Assembly (NCBI GenBank): GCA_900540545.1
Contig: UQGJ01000017.1
Location: forward strand, 1-43,594
Direction: 5' to 3'
From: an uncultured Eubacteriales bacterium
GTDB taxonomy: Bacteria > Bacillota > Clostridia > Oscillospirales > Oscillospiraceae
DNA: 43,594 nt
The notes beneath the pieces were generated by a model. That model saw nothing but the letters and a program-made list of their open reading frames with translations, did no database searches and was not told the DNA's origin. Below are positions 24,144 to 31,035 of the stretch, one piece after another; positions within the stretch are counted from its first letter, which is position 1; each line of letters begins with the position of its first letter. Position numbers and translations under genes: made by a program.

Positions 24144-25748
24144 ATGATCACTGTTTCCGACCTGGGCCTGCAGTACAGCGGCCAGCCCCTCTTCTCCCAC
24201 GTGGACCTGCAGTTCATCAAGGGCAACTGCTACGGCATCATCGGCGCCAACGGCGCGGGGAAGTCCACCTTCCTGAAAATCCTGTCCGGGGAGCTGGAGC
24301 CCACCTCCGGCGAGGTGTCCATCCTGCCCAAGACCCGCATGTCCGTCCTCAAGCAGGACCAGAACGCCTACAATCAGTACACCGTCATGGACACGGTCAT
24401 CATGGGCAACCAGCGGCTGTACGACATCGGCAAGGAGAAGGACGAGCTCTACGCCAAGGAGGAGATGACCGAAGCCGACGGCATCAAGGCCTGCGAGCTG
24501 GAGGAGGAATTCGCCGAGCTGGGCGGCTGGGAGGCCGAGAGCGACGCAAGCCGCATCCTCCAGGGCCTGGGCATCCCCGTGTCCATGCACGGTGACGTGA
24601 TGGAGAACGTGGACGGCCGCCTGAAGGTGAAGGTCCTGCTGGCCCAGGCCCTGTTCGGCAACCCGGACATCCTGATGATGGACGAGCCCACCAACAACCT
24701 GGACATCAACGCCATCAACTGGCTGGAGGACTTCCTGCTGGACTTCCCCGGCACCGTCATCGTGGTCAGCCACGACCGGCACTTCCTCAACACCATCTGC
24801 ACCCACATCGTGGACATCGACTACAACAAGATCAAGATGTACGTGGGCAACTACGACTTCTGGTACGACGCCTCCCAGCTCATGCAGAACCTGCAGAAGA
24901 ACCAGAACAAGAAGAACGAGGAGAAGGCCCAGGAGCTCAAGGAGTTCATCTCCCGCTTCTCGGCCAACAAGTCCAAGTCCAAGCAGGCCACCTCCCGCCG
25001 GAAGCTGCTGGAAAAGCTGACCATGGACGAGATCCCCGCCTCCTCCCGCCGCTACCCCTGGGTGGCCTTCGCCCCCGACCGGGAGGTGGGCAAGGACATC
25101 CTCTTCGTCACCGACGTGAGCAAGACCATCGACGGGGTGAAGGTGCTGGACCACGTGACCTTCGCTGTGGGCCACGGGGACAAGATCGCCTTCGTGGGCG
25201 AGAACGAGAACGCCCAGACCGCCCTGTTCAAAATCATCACCGGCGAGATGGAGCCCGACGAGGGCGAGGTGAAGTGGGGCCAGACCGCCACCTTCTCCTA
25301 CTTCCCCAAGGACAACACCGAGTTCTTCCAGGACAACGACGACAACCTGGTGGACTGGCTCCGCCAGTATTCCGAGGACAAGCACGAGGCCTATCTCCGG
25401 GGCTTTTTGGGCCGGATGCTCTTCTCCGGCGACGACGTGTATAAGCAGGTGAAGGTCCTCTCCGGCGGCGAGAAGGTGCGGTGCATGCTCTCCCGGATGA
25501 TGCTCTCGGGGGCCAACGTGCTGCTGCTGGACCAGCCCACCAACCACCTGGACCTGGAGTCCATCGCCGCCGTGAACAACGGCCTGGAGGCGGTGAAGTG
25601 CAACGTCCTCTTCGCCAGCCACGACCACCAACTGGTCCAGACCGTGGCCAACCGCATCTTCGAGTTCACCCCCGACGGCGCGCTCATCGACCGGAAGATG
25701 ACCTATGACGAGTATCTGGAGAAGATGAAGGAAGCGCAGGAGGGGTAA
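24144..25748 (+). CDS. ybiT: YbiT-like ABC-F protein with degenerate second ATP site
   Basis: Soluble ABC-F protein of 534 residues, expected to bind the ribosomal E site and act in translation. It aligns with YbiT throughout, including QDQNAY and FTVLDTVIMG-like segments, and the linker FISRFSANKSKSKQATSRRK. NBD1 is intact: Walker A GANGAGKST (34-42) and Walker B MMDEPTNNLD. NBD2 keeps signature LSGGEKVR but has GENENAQT (352-359) where Walker A should have GxxGxGK[ST], and DQPTNHLD, with Gln464 replacing the catalytic Glu. One ATP site should therefore be inactive. ATG 24144 follows AAGGAG. It has no drug-resistance-type long linker. Role in resistance is not indicated. Confidence 0.92.
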   Translation: MITVSDLGLQYSGQPLFSHVDLQFIKGNCYGIIGANGAGKSTFLKILSGELEPTSGEVSILPKTRMSVLKQDQNAYNQYTVMDTVIMGNQRLYDIGKEKDELYAKEEMTEADGIKACELEEEFAELGGWEAESDASRILQGLGIPVSMHGDVMENVDGRLKVKVLLAQALFGNPDILMMDEPTNNLDINAINWLEDFLLDFPGTVIVVSHDRHFLNTICTHIVDIDYNKIKMYVGNYDFWYDASQLMQNLQKNQNKKNEEKAQELKEFISRFSANKSKSKQATSRRKLLEKLTMDEIPASSRRYPWVAFAPDREVGKDILFVTDVSKTIDGVKVLDHVTFAVGHGDKIAFVGENENAQTALFKIITGEMEPDEGEVKWGQTATFSYFPKDNTEFFQDNDDNLVDWLRQYSEDKHEAYLRGFLGRMLFSGDDVYKQVKVLSGGEKVRCMLSRMMLSGANVLLLDQPTNHLDLESIAAVNNGLEAVKCNVLFASHDHQLVQTVANRIFEFTPDGALIDRKMTYDEYLEKMKEAQEG

Positions 25749-25754
25749 GGGGCC

Positions 25755-26395
25755 GAGTCCCTCCAGGGGGTCCCCTTTCTTCTCGAAGAAAGGGGACGGA
25801 AAGAAGGCAAGGGAAACGTCCGGGCGGCGGTACGGTTTTCGAGAGTTGGCAAAACCAGAAACCCGTTGCAGCCCGTATCGGTCAGGCGCTTGGAACAACT
25901 CCGGCTGTCGCCCCTCGGCACACGACCCGGCAAAACTTGATAGCAGTTGCGTTTTACACGGTGCCAACAAGCCGCCACAAGTCTCTGCGCCTCTGCGCCC
26001 CCCGTGTCATTGCGAGCCAGTTCGCAAACTGGCGCGGCAATCCGCATCCCCCGCAAACCATGTGGGGCGGGACGACCTCGGCCCGCCATGCACCAGCCCC
26101 CCATACCGCACACCCATGTAGGGGCGGCTATCAGCCGCCCGCCGTCCCCGCACCCGCCTTGCCGGTCATTGCCATGCCAGGCGCACCGCGCCAGCGCAAT
26201 GTGCATCAATGCGCTACACGTTAGGCCGTAACGGCCGGGGCAGAAGCAGAAGGGCAGACTTGTCACCACTAGCCGGTCTCAACCACCCTGCCCCATCGGC
26301 GCCGCCCCAAGGTCCAGGGCCGCAGCCCTGGTTTTCTTTCCGTCCTCTTTCTCAAACGAGAAAGAGGACCCCCGCCGGAGGCGGCGCCCCAACGC
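25755..26395 (+). repeat. Composite repeat R6 (end 2 to end 1)
   Basis: Between the convergent ABC-F and RHH genes. End-2 hairpin (25770-25797), apical-stem domain deleted, B, C (26008-26049), D near 26117-26142, E, F, G (CCAGGGC CGCA GCCCTGG), and end-1 hairpin (arms CCTCTTTCTC/GAGAAAGAGG, 26342-26369). End 2 is 21 bp from the ABC-F stop. Small open frames in it are not kept between copies; no gene seen. Confidence 0.9.
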
Positions 26396-26398
26396 CAC

Positions 26399-26430
26399 AG
26401 ACCCGGACACCTTCTCAGGTGTCCGGGTCT
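26399..26430 (-). terminator. Hairpin over the 3' end of the RHH gene
   Basis: Perfect 14-bp stem AGACCCGGACACCT/AGGTGTCCGGGTCT, loop TCTC. It includes the last codons and stop of the RHH gene. There is no T-run on the minus strand, so RNA end protection is as likely as termination. Confidence 0.7.
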
Positions 26431-26615
26431 GCTTCTTCCTCCGCTTCCTCGTCCTCCGGCGCGATATGCTCCACGGCATACTCCAGGCACTGGATGACCA
26501 GGCGGTTCAGGGACAGCCGGTTTTGGGCGGCCAGGGCCTCCAAGTGGGCCACCAGCTCCACGGGCAGCCGGAACGTCTTGCTGACGGCCTCGTGCCCCTT
26601 CTGAATGTGCAGCAT
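26415..26615 (-). CDS. Ribbon-helix-helix DNA-binding protein, 66 aa
   Basis: Small Arc/CopG-like protein. The beta strand is SKTFRLPVELVAHLEAL, followed by AAQNRLSLNRLVIQCLEYAV for the two helices, then a very acidic tail (EDEEAEEEADPDT). It is probably a dimeric DNA-binding regulator; no toxin gene is adjacent, so an antitoxin role is not supported. ATG 26615 has only a weak ribosome site (AAAGGGGTGG). It is divergent from the GGDEF gene, and the 134-bp gap between them could hold its operator. Confidence 0.75.
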   Translation of the reverse strand: MLHIQKGHEAVSKTFRLPVELVAHLEALAAQNRLSLNRLVIQCLEYAVEHIAPEDEEAEEEADPDT

Positions 26616-26691
26616 GTTCCATCCACCCCTTTGCTCCTATTCTGCACGAGAATTTTGAGAATAAATACACTAATTTTGCAAGAGAAAATAA

Positions 26692-26720
26692 TTGCAATAA
26701 AGGGTCCGGCAGGATATACT
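26692..26720 (+). promoter_or_regulatory. Promoter of the GGDEF gene
   Basis: -35 TTGCAA (26692-26697), 17-nt spacer, -10 TATACT (26715-26720). Confidence 0.78.
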
Positions 26721-26749
26721 AAAAGAAAAAAGGAGAGGGGAGAGGCCGG

Positions 26750-27313
26750 ATGAACGGGTGGAAAACCACCGCGGGGGCGCTGTGCGCCGCCTGCGGGGCG
26801 GCGGGGTATGCCCTGTGGCTGCGGCGGGAGTGCCTGACCGACTCCCTCACCGGGCTGGGCAACCGGCGGAGCTTCCAGCGGGACCTGCACCGCCTGTCCC
26901 GGCAGACGGGCCCTCTGGCCCTGTGCCTGCTGGACGTGGACGACTTCAAGACCATCAACGACAGCCGGGGCCACCCCGGCGGGGACGAGGTACTGGTGGA
27001 GCTGTCCCGCCGCCTGCGGCGGGCGGCGGGGGAGCGGGGCCGGTTCAGCCGCTACGGCGGGGACGAGTTCGCCGTCTTTCTCACCGGGGCGGACGCCACC
27101 CCGGCGGGCTGCCGGGCCTTTGGCCGCCGCCTGGGCCGGGAGCTGGCCCGCCCCTGGACGGCCGGGGGACGGCCGGCGGCGGTAACGGTCTGCGCGGGTA
27201 TCAGCGCGGCCGGGGCGGGGGAGACCCCCGAGCGGCTGGTCCTGCGGGCCGACCGGGCCCTGTACCGGGCCAAGGAGCTGGGGCCGGGGCGCATCGTCTT
27301 CCAGAAGCCGTGA
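26750..27313 (+). CDS. Minimal GGDEF-domain diguanylate cyclase
   Basis: A 187-residue protein likely to make cyclic di-GMP from GTP. One short hydrophobic segment (about 7-24, TTAGALCAACGAAGYALW) could anchor it in the membrane. The GGDEF domain begins at DSLTGLGNRRSFQRDL (31-46), has DVDDFKTINDSRGHPGGDEVL, and the active-site motif RYGGDEF (GGDEF at 103-107) is intact. The RxxD inhibitory site is absent. No sensor domain is present, so activity may be set mainly by its amount. It has its own promoter; GGAGAGG precedes the ATG. Confidence 0.88.
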   Translation: MNGWKTTAGALCAACGAAGYALWLRRECLTDSLTGLGNRRSFQRDLHRLSRQTGPLALCLLDVDDFKTINDSRGHPGGDEVLVELSRRLRRAAGERGRFSRYGGDEFAVFLTGADATPAGCRAFGRRLGRELARPWTAGGRPAAVTVCAGISAAGAGETPERLVLRADRALYRAKELGPGRIVFQKP

Positions 27314-27320
27314 AAATCCC

Positions 27321-27349
27321 TTGTAGGGCTTTCCTCCGTGTGATATACT
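27321..27349 (+). promoter_or_regulatory. Promoter of the flavoprotein gene
   Basis: -35 TTGTAG (27321-27326), 17-nt spacer, -10 TATACT (27344-27349). The -35 starts 8 bp after the GGDEF stop. Confidence 0.72.
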
Positions 27350-27400
27350 ATATTGGGTCGTTTTGCGGCCCTAATATGGAATAAAAGGTGAGAAGCCCAC

Positions 27401-28801
27401 ATGAACGAGAGATATGACGTCGCCATCATCGGCTGCGGAGAGGCCGGTATCTACGCCGGGTACGAGCTGATGAAGCAGAACCCCGGCCTGAAGGTCGTGG
27501 TCCTGGAGCAGGGCCGGGACATTTACAGCCGTAGCTGCCCCATCGTGGCGGGCAAGGTGAAGGACTGCATCCAGTGCAAGGTCTGCGACACCATGTGCGG
27601 CTTCGGCGGGGCGGGGGCCTTCTCCGACGGGAAGTTCAACTTCACCACCGCCTTCGGCGGCTGGCTCACCGACTTTATGGACGCCCGGGAGGTCATGGGC
27701 CTCATCGACTACGTGGACTCCATCAACGTGGCCCACGGGGCCACCACCGAGTGCTTCTCCACCTCCACCCCGGAGGCCAGGGCGCTGGAGAAGAAGGCCC
27801 TGGAGTTCGACCTCCACCTCCTCCAGGCCCGGTGCAAGCACCTGGGGACGGAGAAGAATTTGGTCATTCTCCAGAACATCTACGAGGACTTGAAGCAGGG
27901 CGTGGAGTTCCGCTTCAACACCGCCGTGGCGGCCATCCACCGGGCCGACAAGGGCTACCGCCTGGACATCACGGGCGGGGGAGAGGTCTCCTGCGACTGG
28001 CTCATCGCCGCCCCCGGCCGGTCCGGGGCGGAGTGGTTCGCCAACCAGTGCAAGGACCTGGGCATCGCCCTCATCAACAACCAGGTGGACATCGGCGTGC
28101 GGGTGGAGCTGCCCGCCCGGGTCTTCGAGCACATCACCGATGTGGTGTACGAGTCCAAGCTGGTGTACCGCACCAAGCAGTACGGCGACCAGGTGCGGAC
28201 CTTCTGCATGAACCCCTACGGCCACGTGGTGGCCGAGAACGTGGAGGGCATCAACACCGTCAACGGCCACTCCTACGCCGACCCGGCCCTCCAGAGCGAG
28301 AACACCAACTTCGCCCTGCTGGTCTCCAACCGGTTCACCGAGCCCTTCAACGAGCCCTACCGCTACGGTAAGCACATCGCCTCCCTCAGCAACATGCTGG
28401 CCGGCGGGGTGCTGGTCCAGCGGTTCGGGGACCTGGTGCGGGGGGTGCGGACCAACGACCACCGCATGAGCAAGTCCTTCACCCGGCCCACCCTGACGGC
28501 TGCGGTGCCCGGCGACCTGTCCCTGGCCCTGCCCAAGCGGCAGCTGGACGACATCATCGAGATGATCTACCAGCTGGACAAGCTGGCCCCCGGCACCGCC
28601 AACTACGACACCCTGCTCTACGGCGCGGAGGTGAAGTTCTACTCCTCCCGGCTCACCCTGTCCCCCGAGCTGGAGACCAAGCTGCCCGGCATGTTCGCCA
28701 TCGGCGACGGGGCGGGCATCACCCGTGGTTTGGCCCAGGCCGGGGCCTCCGGCGTGAAGGTGGCCCAGGTGATTTCCCAGCGTTTGCGGGACGGCAATTA
28801 A
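27401..28801 (+). CDS. COG2509-type FAD-dependent dehydrogenase
   Basis: A 466-residue flavoprotein of unknown reaction. The N-terminal dinucleotide-binding motif is DVAIIGCGEAGIYAGYEL (6-23), with VVVLEQGRD at the end of beta-2. It is followed by the family's cysteine set (Cys46, 56, 59, 62, 66) in SCPIV...CIQCKVCDTMCG and GGAGAFSDGKFN. The second FAD motif near the C-terminus is FAIGDGAGITRGLAQAGASG. The CxxCxxCxxxC spacing could hold an iron-sulfur cluster or act in redox, which is inference. ATG 27401 follows AAAAGGTGAG. It is a single-gene unit with its own promoter and terminator. Confidence 0.85.
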   Translation: MNERYDVAIIGCGEAGIYAGYELMKQNPGLKVVVLEQGRDIYSRSCPIVAGKVKDCIQCKVCDTMCGFGGAGAFSDGKFNFTTAFGGWLTDFMDAREVMGLIDYVDSINVAHGATTECFSTSTPEARALEKKALEFDLHLLQARCKHLGTEKNLVILQNIYEDLKQGVEFRFNTAVAAIHRADKGYRLDITGGGEVSCDWLIAAPGRSGAEWFANQCKDLGIALINNQVDIGVRVELPARVFEHITDVVYESKLVYRTKQYGDQVRTFCMNPYGHVVAENVEGINTVNGHSYADPALQSENTNFALLVSNRFTEPFNEPYRYGKHIASLSNMLAGGVLVQRFGDLVRGVRTNDHRMSKSFTRPTLTAAVPGDLSLALPKRQLDDIIEMIYQLDKLAPGTANYDTLLYGAEVKFYSSRLTLSPELETKLPGMFAIGDGAGITRGLAQAGASGVKVAQVISQRLRDGN

Positions 28802-28810
28802 AATGGTTAC

Positions 28811-28843
28811 GCGCCGCCCTGGTCAAACAGGGCGGCGCGCTTT
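28811..28843 (+). terminator. Terminator of the flavoprotein gene
   Basis: Stem GCGCCGCCCTG (28811-28821)/CAGGGCGGCGC (28828-28838), then GCTTTTC. Confidence 0.85.
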
Positions 28844-28918
28844 TCTACACCGAATATTCATCACCGTATGCACCGCATAATTGTAACCATTTTGTAAAGA
28901 AAGCCGGATTCACAGGGG

Positions 28919-28948
28919 TTATCCACATTGTCCACAGGTTTATCCACA
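28919..28948 (+). other. Cluster of three DnaA boxes
   Basis: TTATCCACA (28919-28927), TTGTCCACA (28928-28936) and TTATCCACA (28940-28948), all in the same direction. Two match the consensus TTATNCACA exactly and the third differs by one base. The sequence on the left is AT-rich for this genome. It could be part of a replication origin, a DnaA-titration site, or a DnaA-controlled promoter. No dnaA or dnaN gene is in the window. Confidence 0.75.
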
Positions 28949-28971
28949 TGTGTTTATGTCAACGGGATTTT

Positions 28972-29003
28972 GCCGGATATGCACTCCAAGGGGCATATCC
29001 GGC
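28972..29003. repeat. Perfect 11-bp inverted repeat
   Basis: GCCGGATATGC (28972-28982) and GCATATCCGGC (28993-29003), 10-nt loop, no T-run after it. It lies 23 bp from the DnaA boxes. Confidence 0.75.
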
Positions 29004-29074
29004 CTGTCAAGCAGAAAAGTGACGACATTTTACACAAAGTTTTCCCGCCGAGAGTGGGGGGACGGGGGACGCGC

Positions 29075-29160
29075 GTAGGGGCGGCCCTTGCGGCCGCCCA
29101 GCCCCTCCCGCACATGTCATTGCGAGCCAGTGCGCACACTGACGCGGCAATCCGCATCCC
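29075..29160 (+). repeat. Stand-alone modules D and C
   Basis: Module D in the GGGGCGGCCCTTGCGGCCGCCC version (29075-29100) and module C (29118-29160), whose inner stem is CAGTG CGCA CACTG in place of CAGTT CGCA AACTG. They stand without the rest of the composite repeat. Confidence 0.85.
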
Positions 29161-29191
29161 CGTCCAACGCCCCGTCCCGCCCGCAGGCGTC

Positions 29192-29223
29192 ATTGTCCAT
29201 TGTCAATTATCAATTGTCAATTC
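29192..29223. repeat. AATTGTCAATT-type short repeat
   Basis: CATTGTCAATTATCAATTG and flanking bases; the reverse complement is partly repeated at 19605-19630. Confidence 0.6.
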
Positions 29224-29259
29224 TCCCCCCACCCGTTTATCATTTCCTGGAGGTTCGCC

Positions 29260-29352
29260 ATGTCCGACCTGATCGCCGCCCTCTCCACCCCTGCCGTTCC
29301 CTCCGCCATCGCCGCCCCGCGAAAGGCTTTGCCTTCCGCGGGGACCCGTTGA
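29260..29352 (+). pseudogene. Truncated duplicate of the mnmE start
   Basis: It has its own good ribosome site (TGGAGG, 7 nt before ATG) and codes for MSDLIAALSTPAVPSAI, exactly the N-terminus of MnmE, then runs out of homology and stops after 30 codons. Against the real gene start (29500) the first 52 bp show 7 differences, all synonymous. It could still be translated as a leader peptide, but it is best read as the remnant of an older mnmE start. Confidence 0.88.
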
Positions 29353-29499
29353 CCGATGGAACATCCTCGGGCGGAATGGATCCGCCCTGCGGCAAGGTTT
29401 TGCCCATGGGGCAAAACGCTTGAACGCGCCATTCGGCGCGGCCCGGCTTGCGCCGGGCTGCAGGCTGCCGATGGCATCTGTTGCGTGAGGTGACCCACT
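29335..29499 (+). repeat. Element between the two mnmE starts
   Basis: Contains TTCCGCGGGGACCC and the 38-bp signature at 29361-29398 (begins ACATCCTCGG, ends GGCAAGGT), shared with 9231-9268 with three mismatches. Further on there are hairpins such as GCCCATGGGGC and CCGGCTTGCGCCGGGC. It ends next to the ribosome site of mnmE. Confidence 0.75.
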
Positions 29500-30867
29500 A
29501 TGTCCGATTTGATTGCTGCCCTTTCCACCCCCGCCGTCCCCTCCGCCATCGGCATCCTGCGCCTCTCCGGGCCGGGCGCGGCGGCGGCGGCGGGGCGGGT
29601 GTTCCGGCCCCAGAGCGGGACCCCGCTGGCCCAAACGGCCCCCCGGAAGCTGGTCTATGGGACCCTGCTGGACCGGGAGGGCCTGCCCATCGACCGGGCG
29701 CTGGCCACCGTGTCCTTCGCCCCCCACAGCTACACCGGCGAGGACACCGCCGAGCTCCAGTGCCACGGCTCCCCCATGGTGCTGTCCATGGCCCTGGACG
29801 CCCTGTACGCCGCCGGGGCCCGGCCGGCCAAACCGGGGGAGTTCACCCAGCGGGCCTTTTTGAACGGCAGGCTGGACCTGCCCCAGGCCGAGTCCGTGGC
29901 CGACCTGCTGGACGCCCGGACCGACGCCGCCGTCCACGCCGCCGCGGGGCAGTTGGGCGGGGCCCTGTCCCGGGCGGTGGAGGAGGTCTACGACGGCCTG
30001 CTGGACCTGATGGCCCACTTCCACGCCGTGCTGGACTACCCCGACGAGGACATCGACCCCTTCCGGGCCGCCGAGCTGTCCGCCGCGCTGGAGACGGCAT
30101 CCGGGCAGCTCTCCGCCCTGCTGGGGACCTACGACCGGGGCAAATACCTGGCCCGGGGGGTGCCCTGCGCCATCGTGGGGGCCCCCAACGCGGGGAAGTC
30201 GTCCCTGCTGAACGCCCTGCTGGGCTACGACCGGGCCATCGTCACCCCCATCCCCGGCACCACCCGGGACACGGTGGAGGAGACCCTCCGCCTGGGGGGC
30301 GTCCTCCTGCACATGGCGGACACCGCCGGCCTGCGGGACACCGACGACCAGGTGGAGCGGCTGGGGGTGGAGCGGAGCCGCAGGGCCATGGAGGAGGCGG
30401 GGCTCATCCTGGTGGTCCTGGACCGGTCCCGGCCCGCCGGGGAGGAGGACCGGGCGCTGGTCCGGCGGGCGGTGGAGCTGGCCCCCACCATCCTGGTCCT
30501 CAACAAATCCGACCTTCCCCCGGCCCTGGACGTTACCAAGGAGCTGGACCTGGCCCCCGCCGTTCCGGTCAGCGCCAGGACGGGGGCGGGGCTGGAGGAG
30601 CTGGGGGCGCGGGTGGCCGCCGTATTTCCCCAGGCCGGGGCCGGGGAGGCCGGGGCCGTCCTCACCAACGCCCGGCAGGCGGAGGCCGCCCAGCGGGCGC
30701 TGGAGGCCCTCACAGCGGCCCGCGCCGGCTTCAAGGCCGGTATCACCCCTGACGCCGTTTTGACCGACGTAGAGGCCGCTCTGGCCGCCCTGGGGGACCT
30801 GACCGGCCGCACCGTGCGGGAGGACGTGGTGGACCGCATCTTCTCCCGGTTCTGCGTGGGGAAGTGA
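29500..30867 (+). CDS. mnmE: tRNA-modification GTPase MnmE
   Basis: GTPase of 455 residues that, with MnmG, makes cmnm5U/nm5U at the wobble position of several tRNAs. The N-terminal folate-binding domain has IAALSTPAVPSAIGILRLSG and YTGEDTAELQCHGSP. The G domain has G1 GAPNAGKSS (about 227-235), G2 GTTRDTVEE, G3 DTAGLRD, and G4 NKSD. The protein ends with the catalytic FCVGK, equal to the usual C(I/V)GK. ATG 29500 follows TGAGGTGA. It is not next to mnmG, yidC or rnpA here, unlike the common arrangement. A second, truncated start lies 240 bp upstream. Confidence 0.97.
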   Translation: MSDLIAALSTPAVPSAIGILRLSGPGAAAAAGRVFRPQSGTPLAQTAPRKLVYGTLLDREGLPIDRALATVSFAPHSYTGEDTAELQCHGSPMVLSMALDALYAAGARPAKPGEFTQRAFLNGRLDLPQAESVADLLDARTDAAVHAAAGQLGGALSRAVEEVYDGLLDLMAHFHAVLDYPDEDIDPFRAAELSAALETASGQLSALLGTYDRGKYLARGVPCAIVGAPNAGKSSLLNALLGYDRAIVTPIPGTTRDTVEETLRLGGVLLHMADTAGLRDTDDQVERLGVERSRRAMEEAGLILVVLDRSRPAGEEDRALVRRAVELAPTILVLNKSDLPPALDVTKELDLAPAVPVSARTGAGLEELGARVAAVFPQAGAGEAGAVLTNARQAEAAQRALEALTAARAGFKAGITPDAVLTDVEAALAALGDLTGRTVREDVVDRIFSRFCVGK

Positions 30868-30883
30868 GCCGGGTGGTTATTCC

Positions 30884-30965
30884 GTAGGGGCGGCCCTTGT
30901 GGCCGCCCGCGTTCCCCGTCCCACTTTGGAGGTCAGCGGCGGGCGGCCGCAAGGGCCGCCCCTAC
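30884..30965. repeat. Inverted pair of module D
   Basis: GTAGGGGCGGCCCTTG... (30884-30910) and its reverse complement (30940-30965) face each other across about 29 bp. Each arm is itself a hairpin. Together they could form an 82-bp stem-loop between mnmE and the terminator. Confidence 0.85.
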
Positions 30966-30987
30966 GGGAAATGACCCCAGCGAAAAG

Positions 30988-31024
30988 AACAGGCCCGCGT
31001 ACCGATTCGGTACGCGGGCCTGTT
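30988..31024. terminator. Bidirectional terminator between mnmE and the surface-protein gene
   Basis: Perfect 17-bp stem AACAGGCCCGCGTACCG/CGGTACGCGGGCCTGTT, loop ATT. It serves convergent genes. The stem core GGCCCGCGTA is shared with the proS terminator. Confidence 0.88.
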
Positions 31025-31035
31025 TGCATTTACAT

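Noticed and set aside
24144..25748. Antibiotic-resistance ABC-F (Vga/Lsa/OptrA type)
   Set aside because: The inter-domain linker is short and YbiT-like, without the long extended loop of resistance proteins.
25755..26395. CRISPR array
   Set aside because: The repeats are dispersed, differ in module content and are not regularly spaced; no cas genes are present.
26415..26615. Antitoxin of a toxin-antitoxin pair
   Set aside because: The protein is ribbon-helix-helix, but no toxin-like gene lies next to it; its neighbours are ABC-F and GGDEF genes.
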